A stretch of DNA of 5,748 nt from assembly GCA_005804005.1 (NCBI GenBank), contig SYPI01000034.1:1-5748 (forward strand), given 5' to 3'. This document shows, piece by piece, positions 1 through 5,175 of the stretch. The notes beneath the pieces were generated by a model. That model saw nothing but the letters and a program-made list of their open reading frames with translations, searched no databases and was not told where the DNA came from. Numbering within the stretch: position 1 is the stretch's first letter; each line of letters opens with the position of its first letter. The position numbers and the translations under genes are program-made. This stretch comes from Planctomycetia bacterium. GTDB taxonomy: Bacteria > Planctomycetota > Phycisphaerae > Phycisphaerales > SM1A02.

Positions 1-446
1 GAGACATTGTCGTAACCGGTGATGCAGAAGCCTTCGTACGGCCCCATGCCCGGCCAGATGGCGTTGATCTGGCTCTGGAAGAATCGGCCGCCCATCGTCG
101 GGGTGACGGTGAGCGTGCACTCGGTCTGCTCGGGCTTGGCGCCGGGGCTCATCCACGAAGTGCACTTGCCCGTCCACGAACCGGCGTCGGCACTGAGCCA
201 CTCATGCATCTCAGCGGGTTGACAGGTGGACATGCACTGAGCGAATTCCTCCTCGGTCATTCCCGGGGGGAGTTCGAAGCCTTCGGGTAGTCCGCCCTGA
301 TTGGCTGCGGCTGGCGCGCTGGCGGTCGGAGCCGTGGACTGTGTGGCAGGCTTAGAACTCTTGGTGTCCTGTGCGAACGCGATCGCCCCGGCAAGTGTGC
401 AGCAGAGGGCTGCTCCAACGATTGTTGAACTGCGCATGATGGTCAT
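1..446 (-). CDS. Secreted DUF1579-family protein, 5' part only (no stop in window)
   Basis: The visible 148 codons begin with a signal peptide (about residues 1-25, cleavage near AIAFA|QDT). A Thr/Ala/Pro-rich linker follows (about 26-55), then a short acidic stretch with GMTEEEFAQCM. From about residue 80 there is a domain with the look of DUF1579: HEWLSADAGSWTGKCTSW, then PGAKP, then TPTMGGRFFQSQ, then YEGFCITGYDNV. The order Trp-Gly, PGA, GGRF and EG-x-x-x-TGYDN is typical of that family, whose biochemical role is unknown to me. The mature protein should be periplasmic or extracellular. The start is ambiguous. ATG at 446 lies only 2 nt after a strong AAAGGAG, while in-frame ATG at 437 lies 11 nt after it; both leave a workable signal peptide. 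The visible part is Cys-rich (Cys71, 75, 95, 110 and 141 after cleavage), so disulfides are possible. It is divergent from the FGE gene. The family call is from remembered motifs. Confidence 0.8.
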   Translation of the reverse strand, partial: MTIMRSSTIVGAALCCTLAGAIAFAQDTKSSKPATQSTAPTASAPAAANQGGLPEGFELPPGMTEEEFAQCMSTCQPAEMHEWLSADAGSWTGKCTSWMSPGAKPEQTECTLTVTPTMGGRFFQSQINAIWPGMGPYEGFCITGYDNV

Positions 447-447
447 G

Positions 448-455
448 TCTCCTTT
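448..455 (-). promoter_or_regulatory. Shine-Dalgarno of the DUF1579-family gene
   Basis: On the minus strand the sequence reads AAAGGAGAC and then ATG. The GGAG core lies at 449-452. It is 2 nt from the ATG at 446 and 11 nt from the in-frame ATG at 437. Neither spacing is ideal, so the site supports the gene but does not settle the start. Confidence 0.6.
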
Positions 456-508
456 GGATGTGAGAATGCGCCGCTACAGATGGCGCGGGATTTCAGACGA
501 ACCGGTGG

Positions 509-539
509 ATTCTACCTACGGGAGCCCAGTTACCATCAA
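509..539 (-). promoter_or_regulatory. Weak candidate promoter for the DUF1579-family gene
   Basis: On the minus strand there is TTGATG (534-539), a 19-nt spacer, then TAGAAT (509-514). The second element matches the TATAAT consensus at five of six positions and the first matches TTGACA at four of six. The spacer is longer than the usual 17 nt. The placement would leave a leader of roughly 55 nt before the ATG at 446. Sigma-70 consensus rules transfer poorly to planctomycetes, so this is only a candidate. Confidence 0.2.
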
Positions 540-547
540 ATCTGGGC
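524..547 (+). repeat. Inverted repeat just upstream of the FGE start
   Basis: GCCCAG (524-529) and CTGGGC (542-547) are perfect 6-bp complements separated by 12 nt. The repeat ends 4 nt before the ATG at 552. In the transcript it could form a hairpin next to the start codon of a gene that has no good nearby Shine-Dalgarno. A repeat of this size is not rare by chance in GC-rich DNA, so a role is unproven. Confidence 0.3.
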
Positions 548-551
548 GCGC

Positions 552-1607
552 ATGAACTGCTTGGTGAAGTCGATTCTGGGCCTGTCCCTTCTAGCCGCAT
601 CAGAAGCAGCCAGTGCCGAATCACCCGCAGACATGGTCTGGATCCCCGGGGGAGATTTCACGATGGGCTCGGTTGACCCGCTGGCGCGGCCCCACGAGCA
701 GCCGCCGCACCGGGTGCGAGTGAGCGGGTTCTGGATGGATGTGACGGAAGTCACGAACGAGCAATTCAAGGCGTTTGTTGACGCCACTGGGTATGTCACG
801 GTGGCCGAACGCAAGGTCGACTGGGAGGAACTGAAGAAGCAGTGTCCGCCTGGGACGCCGCGGCCGAGCGAGGAACAGCTCCAACCGGGGGCGCTGGTGT
901 TTTCGCCGACCACCGCGCCGGTTGATCTGCGCGATTTCTCGCAGTGGTGGCGCTGGGTCACTGGCGCAGACTGGCGCCATCCGAGTGGGCCCGAGAGTTC
1001 AGTTGCTCAGAAGGGCAACTGGCCGGTGGTGCAGGTGTGCCATGAAGACGCGGCGGCCTATGCCAAGTGGGCCCACAAGCGGCTGCCCACGGAAGCGGAG
1101 TGGGAGTATGCGGCGCGGGGCGGTCTGGCTGCCAAACACAACTGCTGGGGCGATGAACCAGTCGATGCCACCCGCTGCAATATCTGGCAGGGTGATTTCC
1201 CGTGGCGCAACACCGCCGAGGATCGCTTCGAGCGCGCCGCGCCGGTGAAATCATTCGCGCCCAACGGGTTCGGGCTCTACGACATGGCCGGCAACGTGTG
1301 GGAGTGGTGCGCGGATCGGTATCGGCCCGACACCTACGCGCGGCGAGCTGCAGGCGGCACTGGCGGCGTGGGCGTGAGCCCCATGGGGCCCGACACCAGT
1401 TTTGATCCGAACTTGCCCGAGGCTTCAGATGTGCGCGTGCAACGCGGCGGGTCGTTCCTGTGCAACGATGCCTACTGCGCCAGCTACCGGCCCAGCGCGC
1501 GAATGCCCTGCTCGGCGGACACCGCCCTAGAGCATGTCGGGTTTCGCTGCGTCAGGGACGCGCCGGGGCCGCCGCCGCCCGCGCCGCTGGCTCCCCAGCC
1601 CAAGTGA
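552..1607 (+). CDS. Exported formylglycine-generating enzyme (FGE/SUMF1 family)
   Basis: This 351-residue protein should oxidise the active-site cysteine of type I sulfatases to C-alpha-formylglycine, using O2 and copper. A signal peptide (about 1-22, SEAASA|ESP) predicts action outside the cytoplasm. The FGE fold spans about 27-336: MVWIPGGDFTMGS (28-40), MDVTEVTNEQF (62-72), ADWRHPSGP (139-147), KRLPTEAEWEYAARGG (176-191), NIWQGDFP (210-217), NGFGLYDMAGNVWEW (238-252), GGSFLCNDAYC (299-309) and GFRC (330-333). Cys304 and Cys309 align with the catalytic Cys336/Cys341 of human FGE, and Ser301 with its Ser333. Asn210, Ile211, Asp224 and Phe226 align with one of its calcium sites, as I recall the structure. 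This sets it apart from the many SUMF1-domain proteins lacking the cysteine pair. The start at 552 is chosen because the signal peptide begins there; an in-frame ATG at 480 would prefix 24 charged, non-signal residues. No good Shine-Dalgarno lies close upstream. A Pro-rich tail (338-350) overlaps the opposing OsmC gene. No sulfatase gene is in the window. Confidence 0.9.
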   Translation: MNCLVKSILGLSLLAASEAASAESPADMVWIPGGDFTMGSVDPLARPHEQPPHRVRVSGFWMDVTEVTNEQFKAFVDATGYVTVAERKVDWEELKKQCPPGTPRPSEEQLQPGALVFSPTTAPVDLRDFSQWWRWVTGADWRHPSGPESSVAQKGNWPVVQVCHEDAAAYAKWAHKRLPTEAEWEYAARGGLAAKHNCWGDEPVDATRCNIWQGDFPWRNTAEDRFERAAPVKSFAPNGFGLYDMAGNVWEWCADRYRPDTYARRAAGGTGGVGVSPMGPDTSFDPNLPEASDVRVQRGGSFLCNDAYCASYRPSARMPCSADTALEHVGFRCVRDAPGPPPPAPLAPQPK

Positions 1608-2001
1608 ATTCAATCGGCGCGTCGATTTCGGCGCTAATGCTCTTGTGTACCGGGCAGCCGCGGGCGGCCTGCTCGAGCATTGGCCGCTTGGGGTGATCGG
1701 CGCTCAGCGGCAGAGTGATCATGGTGGAGAGGCGCACGATGCGTCGCGGGGCGTCGGTGCTCATCTCCTTGCGGGTGACGGCGGTGGCCCCGCGCAGGTC
1801 GATCCCGTGGCTTTCGGCGGAGATGGCCATGATGGTCAGCGTGCAGGCGGCGATTCCGGCGCCTACGAGGTCGGTGGGTGAGAACGCTTCGCCCTTGCCG
1901 TGGTTGTCGGTGGGGGCATCGGTGCCGAACTCGGCTCCCGACGGGCCGTGATGCACTTGGCAGTGCAGACCACCTTCATAGCGCGCGGTTACTTCGACCA
2001 T
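1552..2001 (-). CDS. OsmC-family protein (peroxiredoxin-like)
   Basis: This 149-residue cytoplasmic protein has no signal peptide. OsmC/Ohr-type enzymes reduce organic hydroperoxides with a pair of cysteines. The family pattern is clear: TDNHGKGEAFSPTDLVGAGI (31-50), then ACTLTIMA with Cys53, then HGIDL (65-69), then LEQAARGCPVHKSIS (109-123) with Cys116 in the GCPVH motif. Cys53 and Cys116 are the expected redox pair. The sequence looks closer to the general OsmC/YhfA-like branch than to classical Ohr, but I cannot fix the subfamily. The ATG at 2001 is well supported by AAGAGGAG with a 6-nt spacer. It lies 19 bases after the stop of the HAF-repeat gene, so co-transcription is likely. Residues 132-149 (Ala/Pro/Arg-rich) lie beyond the usual family core and are encoded within the 3' end of the opposing FGE gene. 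It is the only non-secreted product in the window. Confidence 0.9.
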   Translation of the reverse strand: MVEVTARYEGGLHCQVHHGPSGAEFGTDAPTDNHGKGEAFSPTDLVGAGIAACTLTIMAISAESHGIDLRGATAVTRKEMSTDAPRRIVRLSTMITLPLSADHPKRPMLEQAARGCPVHKSISAEIDAPIEFTWAGEPAARAAAAPARP

Positions 2002-2007
2002 GCGGAG

Positions 2008-2015
2008 CTCCTCTT
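2008..2015 (-). promoter_or_regulatory. Shine-Dalgarno of the OsmC-family gene
   Basis: On the minus strand AAGAGGAG is followed by 6 nt and then the ATG at 2001. It is the strongest ribosome binding site in the window and fixes the OsmC start. It sits inside the 19-base gap after the upstream gene's stop, which fits translation from a shared transcript. Confidence 0.8.
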
Positions 2016-2020
2016 GTTTC

Positions 2021-3394
2021 TCAGTTCCAGTTCACCAAGACGATCGCCAGATCTGCGCCATCGACCATGCCATTGCCGTCGAAGTCGGCTTCGCCGCGAG
2101 TGCCAGCGGGCACTGCGCCCCAGGCAGAGAGCGTGCGCGCCAAGTCGGCGCCGCCCACCAGCGCATCACCATCGACATCTCCGTCAGTGAGGCGGCGGAC
2201 TATGTGCGGCTGACCGTTGAATCCGACATTGGCCAAGATGAGTCCGCTGGCGTTGGCGTTGACAGCAATCAGCGGCGTGGCGCTGGCCGGACGGTTCACA
2301 ACCATCCTGCCCAGATCGCGCAATCCATCGGCGAGGGTCCAGACCAGCGTGGCGGGCTGGTACATAGTGTCGTGGCCGACGGCGAGCATCAGGTCTACGC
2401 GCGGCGCGGCAATGACCTCCACGGCGAGAAGCACCGGTTCGGCTAGTGCCGATGAGAGCTGTTGCCACTCGCCCGAGGCAGTGGCCCGGAAAAGCCTGGT
2501 GCCGTTCTGCAGGGTGCCAAAGATGGAGATGCCCAACGGACCCATGGCGAGTGGATTGCCCGCCAAATGAGTGGCCACGGAGCCACTGCCAACAGGCAGC
2601 AGTTCGCTCGGTCCAGTGGGCAGGAACCACCACACCGCGCGACCGTTGCACTGGCCAACCACGCTGCCGTCGATGGCGATGCCGTGCGCGGCGGACGCGG
2701 TGCCGGATTCGATTGAGGGCAGCACGCTCACCGAGCCATCCGCCGTCCACTTCACCGCGCGCTGTTGGTTGCTCATATAGGCGTTGCCCACCGCGGTGCC
2801 CGAGGGGTGCACCGCCTTGGCGGAGAGACCCCAGGCACCGGGGACAGTGAGTGCCTCGAGCGTGCCATCCGGGCGAACCCGGAACGCGCCGCTGCTGGAC
2901 GCGCCGCCCCAGCCGACTGCCCAGCCGTACTCGTTGGCGTCTTCGATCACCGAACTCATGGTGCTGGAGGACGCCAGTACTAACGGCGCTCCGCTGCCTT
3001 CGATGATCGCCAGAGCAGTGGTGCAGGTGCCGGTCTGCGGCGGGCACCAGTCGGCGACGGCTAAGTAGCGCGTGCCGCCGAGGAATGCTGCCGGCTGGGT
3101 GTAGCTGAGGGTGCCGTGCTGGAGTTCCACAGCCGCGCCGCCGGGCGGGGTTACAAACGGGCGGGAGCCATAGGCGACTGAGTTGCAGTAGGCGTCACCG
3201 AGTACCCGGCCATCGGCGGCGATGGCCCGGCCGAAGTGTGGTGCGGCGCCGGCTCCTCCGCAGGCAAGCTCGATGCCGTCTACGGGTGTAGCCAGGTATC
3301 GCGGGGAGGAGTCGGCGGTCGCCCTAGGCAACACAGCTGCGGCTGCGCAGCAGGCGCTGACGACCAATGGGAATTGACGGACGCGCCAGAGCAC
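2021..3394 (-). CDS. Secreted HAF-repeat protein with C-terminal dockerin-like EF-hand pair
   Basis: A 457-residue protein with an N-terminal signal peptide (about 1-27, LPRATA|DSS). The body is made of degenerate units of about 35-40 residues with an A-x-x-x-G-x-x-V/L-G core, then an aromatic-rich strand and a G-x-x-x-x-L end. They lie near 55-94 (AIAADGRVLGDAY), 151-186 (DANEYGWAVGW), 193-228 (AVHPSGTAVGNAY), 234-269 (GIAIDGSVVGQC), 280-315 (weak) and 376-402 (weak). This matches the HAF family of extracellular repeats; a beta-propeller-like fold is my inference. The C terminus (406-457) has two calcium-loop segments: Asp406/408/410/417 and Asp437/439, Asn441, Asp445/448, each followed by an L-x-x-W-type end. 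This resembles type I dockerin repeats as planctomycetes use them, where the partner is mostly unknown. An in-frame TAG lies just upstream, so GTG at 3394 is the likely start, supported by AGGA 7 nt away. No enzyme motif is visible. Confidence 0.85.
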   Translation of the reverse strand: MLWRVRQFPLVVSACCAAAAVLPRATADSSPRYLATPVDGIELACGGAGAAPHFGRAIAADGRVLGDAYCNSVAYGSRPFVTPPGGAAVELQHGTLSYTQPAAFLGGTRYLAVADWCPPQTGTCTTALAIIEGSGAPLVLASSSTMSSVIEDANEYGWAVGWGGASSSGAFRVRPDGTLEALTVPGAWGLSAKAVHPSGTAVGNAYMSNQQRAVKWTADGSVSVLPSIESGTASAAHGIAIDGSVVGQCNGRAVWWFLPTGPSELLPVGSGSVATHLAGNPLAMGPLGISIFGTLQNGTRLFRATASGEWQQLSSALAEPVLLAVEVIAAPRVDLMLAVGHDTMYQPATLVWTLADGLRDLGRMVVNRPASATPLIAVNANASGLILANVGFNGQPHIVRRLTDGDVDGDALVGGADLARTLSAWGAVPAGTRGEADFDGNGMVDGADLAIVLVNWN

Positions 3395-3401
3395 GGATTC
3401 A

Positions 3402-3405
3402 TCCT
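3402..3405 (-). promoter_or_regulatory. Shine-Dalgarno of the HAF-repeat gene, supporting a GTG start
   Basis: On the minus strand TAGGAT precedes the GTG at 3394, with a 7-nt gap between AGGA and GTG. The TAG partly overlapping it is an in-frame stop, so no start further upstream is possible. The nearby ATG at 3402 is in a different frame. Confidence 0.6.
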
Positions 3406-3431
3406 AGCCCGGCCCACTCATGACGCGGATT

Positions 3432-3447
3432 CCAACTGGTGAGTTGG
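3432..3447. repeat. Small perfect inverted repeat between two minus-strand genes
   Basis: CCAACT (3432-3437) and AGTTGG (3442-3447) form a 6-bp stem with a 4-nt loop, starting 2 nt after the stop codon of the transglutaminase-like gene. There is no T-run after it on the minus strand, so it is not a classical intrinsic terminator. It could protect or separate the two coding segments of one transcript, or be chance. Confidence 0.35.
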
Positions 3448-3448
3448 G

Positions 3449-5056
3449 TCAGTGCATCACCTGAGCCGAGCCATCCAGGGTGAATGGCCGCTCCAGATCG
3501 CGGCCATCACTGGCCTTGAGCCAGTAGAGAGCCCGCGGGTGGGCGCCATTGAACTGCAGCGGCGCGGAGGAATCGGGGGCGCGGACTCCCAGCGAGTGCC
3601 AACCGGGAGCGCCACCATCGCCACCGTCACTGGCCCAGACGAACAACTCGTACTCCTTGTCCGGCGCGATCACCACGCACGGCTTGGTGCGGTGGGTGTC
3701 GGCGTCGGGGGTGGCCGGAACTGCGGTGGTGGCCTCGATCGAAGTGGACTGGCCGAGACTGGCTGCGGCCGCATTGACTTCGATCTCATCCACGCCCCCG
3801 GCAGCGGTGAGGATGAACGGCGCCCCTGCCGCGCAGGCGTCATCGGCGTCGGCCCACACCGGTATATAGAGGATGCCGCGGCCCATACCGTGAAAGGTGG
3901 CGCCGCCCCCTTCGGGCAGGGCCCAGGCGATTGGTCGCCACACGCCGCCGTTGAAGACCGCGAGATAGACGAACTTGATGGGGACTTTGTCGGCGAAAGC
4001 CCCCGGAGGTGCCCTCAGCGCCACGGTCACATCACTGACTGGCGTGTATTGCGCAGTGACATCGCGCACGGTGCGACTCTTGAGGAATCCGGGGACTGAG
4101 TCGGCCGGGTCCTTCACTGCCCCGAGTGCCCCGCTCTGCACACCGAAGCACTTGCGGTAGACCTTCGCGGCGGTGTTGGAGAGGGGCGCGGTGCCATTGC
4201 CCCGGGCGTCTACCAGCACTTCCCAAGCGTGATTGTTGTCCCGGTTGGCCCACCACGGGGTGAAGTCGCTGGCCACCATGGCCCCGGCCGCGCGGGCGGC
4301 GAACTGGATCATGTTGGTGATGTCCTCGCAACGGCCGGTGCTGGTGGCCACCATGTCGTCGTAGTTTTGGTCCCGCGGGTGCATGTAATAGCGGTCGCTG
4401 AAGGCGCACCAGGCGTGGCCGGAGTCGACGGCGCACTGGGCCACCTGGGCAAGTGTGGGGGAGCTACCCAGGGCGGCGAGATTCCCGCTGATGCGCGAAC
4501 GCGCCGCAGCGCGCCAACCCGGCGCGAGCGGCTCGTTGGTGGCCCGGTACGGCAGAATGAACTCGAGGAAGTCGGCGAAGGCGACCTCGCGCAGCCACGG
4601 CGTAGTGCGCCAGGTGGCGAAAGCCTGATCGTGGTTGTCGATGAGGAACGCGGCGGTGATGTGTTCGAGGTCGCTCGAAAGCGGCTCGGGTTTGAAGTCC
4701 ACTGGCCCGTGCTGCTTCTCGAGTTCCTCCAGCCGCAGCTGAGCGGCTTCGAGTGTTGGGTAGTCGGCAAAGGAAAATGGAATCGCTTCGCCGGACGGAT
4801 TGCGCAAGGCGTACTCAACGAAACCGTGGCCGGGCATGTTGGCTACCAACCAGCGAGCTGCGTCACGCTTCTGTTCGTCGCCAGATCCGTAGTGAGCCAG
4901 GAATTGCTCAATCTGCGACCTGTTGGCCCCGGCCGCCTCGAGCGCCGCGTCCACTTCCAACTGGGAAACGCCTGCAAAACCAGCATTCGACAGGGCGGCC
5001 GTGCAAGTAATCGCGACCAATGCAGCCCTCAGTGAGGAGTCTTGCGAGTTCAACAT
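3449..5056 (-). CDS. Secreted transglutaminase-like (papain-fold) multidomain protein
   Basis: A 535-residue protein with a signal peptide (about 1-29, AGFA|GVS). An N-terminal helical region (about 30-200) includes ARWLVANMPGH (67-77). The transglutaminase-core domain (about 205-300) shows the Cys-His-Asp triad in order: TGRCEDITN with Cys243, NNHAWEVLVDARGNG with His276 and Asp283, and a DFTPWWAN segment (264-271) between them. After it come a beta-rich segment (about 340-430: VTVALRAPPGAFADK, VYLAVFNGGVWRPI, GMGRGILYIPVW, GAPFIL) and a last beta-rich segment (about 465-535: EYELFVW, GWHSLG, RALYWLKASDGRDLERPFTL). Such proteins may act as cysteine peptidases or amidases, cross-link proteins, or be non-catalytic; the substrate cannot be read from the sequence. 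The order recalls large secreted transglutaminase-domain proteins of Bacteroidetes as I remember them. No good Shine-Dalgarno precedes the ATG at 5056. It leads a likely three-gene minus-strand unit, 54 bases before the HAF-repeat gene. Confidence 0.85.
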   Translation of the reverse strand: MLNSQDSSLRAALVAITCTAALSNAGFAGVSQLEVDAALEAAGANRSQIEQFLAHYGSGDEQKRDAARWLVANMPGHGFVEYALRNPSGEAIPFSFADYPTLEAAQLRLEELEKQHGPVDFKPEPLSSDLEHITAAFLIDNHDQAFATWRTTPWLREVAFADFLEFILPYRATNEPLAPGWRAAARSRISGNLAALGSSPTLAQVAQCAVDSGHAWCAFSDRYYMHPRDQNYDDMVATSTGRCEDITNMIQFAARAAGAMVASDFTPWWANRDNNHAWEVLVDARGNGTAPLSNTAAKVYRKCFGVQSGALGAVKDPADSVPGFLKSRTVRDVTAQYTPVSDVTVALRAPPGAFADKVPIKFVYLAVFNGGVWRPIAWALPEGGGATFHGMGRGILYIPVWADADDACAAGAPFILTAAGGVDEIEVNAAAASLGQSTSIEATTAVPATPDADTHRTKPCVVIAPDKEYELFVWASDGGDGGAPGWHSLGVRAPDSSAPLQFNGAHPRALYWLKASDGRDLERPFTLDGSAQVMH

Positions 5057-5175
5057 TTCTGCAGAGTATCCCGCAAATAGTGCTTGGCTTTGCGAAAACT
5101 GAATCCGACTTTCAAAGGTCGCCTCTGGGGACGGAGTCGGCCATTTGATCCAGGTGTCCCGTTGGAGAATCTGTG
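5057..5175. other. Divergent intergenic region between the transglutaminase-like gene and the right-edge gene
   Basis: This 119-base gap must hold the promoters of both divergent genes, but I see no convincing -35/-10 pair on either strand. It contains a perfect inverted repeat, CGCAAA (5072-5077) and TTTGCG (5089-5094) with an 11-nt centre, and an imperfect 16-bp palindrome at 5106-5121 (CGAC...GTCG, six of eight pairs). Either could be a regulator site. Repeats of this quality are also expected about once by chance in such a length, so no claim of function is made. Confidence 0.35.
5164..5167 (+). promoter_or_regulatory. Shine-Dalgarno of the right-edge secreted protein gene
   Basis: GGAG is followed by 8 nt and then the ATG at 5176. 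The spacing is normal and supports this start, which also begins a good signal peptide. Confidence 0.6.

Noticed and set aside
468..486. Inverted repeat GCGCC/GGCGC in the left divergent intergenic region
   Set aside because: A 5-bp GC-only stem with a 9-nt loop is common by chance in this base composition.
480..551. Longer FGE reading frame starting at the ATG at 480
   Set aside because: The extra 24 residues are charged and bury the signal peptide that starts at 552. The upstream region also has no ribosome binding site at proper spacing.
552..1607. Reading the SUMF1-type gene as EgtB or another non-FGE member of the superfamily
   Set aside because: The cysteine pair, the NIWQGDFP block and the calcium-site residues are FGE-specific, and there is no DinB-like N-terminal domain as in EgtB.
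2184..3047. Minus-strand open frame of 287 codons in another register of the HAF-repeat gene
   Set aside because: Its Arg/His-rich composition is typical of an out-of-frame reading, whereas the overlapping frame has a signal peptide, repeats and EF-hand loops.
3432..3447. Intrinsic terminator between the two large minus-strand genes
   Set aside because: The stem is only 6 bp with an AT-containing arm, and no T-run follows in the direction of transcription.
3452..4099. Plus-strand open frame of 215 codons antisense to the 3' part of the transglutaminase-like gene
   Set aside because: No recognisable motif or ribosome binding site, and it is fully covered by a well-supported gene on the other strand.
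4229..5035. Plus-strand open frame of 268 codons antisense to the transglutaminase-like gene
   Set aside because: The minus-strand frame has a signal peptide and a full catalytic triad. The antisense translation shows no domain pattern and is expected in GC-rich DNA.
5106..5121. Palindromic operator CGACTTTCAAAGGTCG
   Set aside because: Only six of eight base pairs match, which is close to chance expectation in a gap of this length. It is kept only as a note in the intergenic entry.
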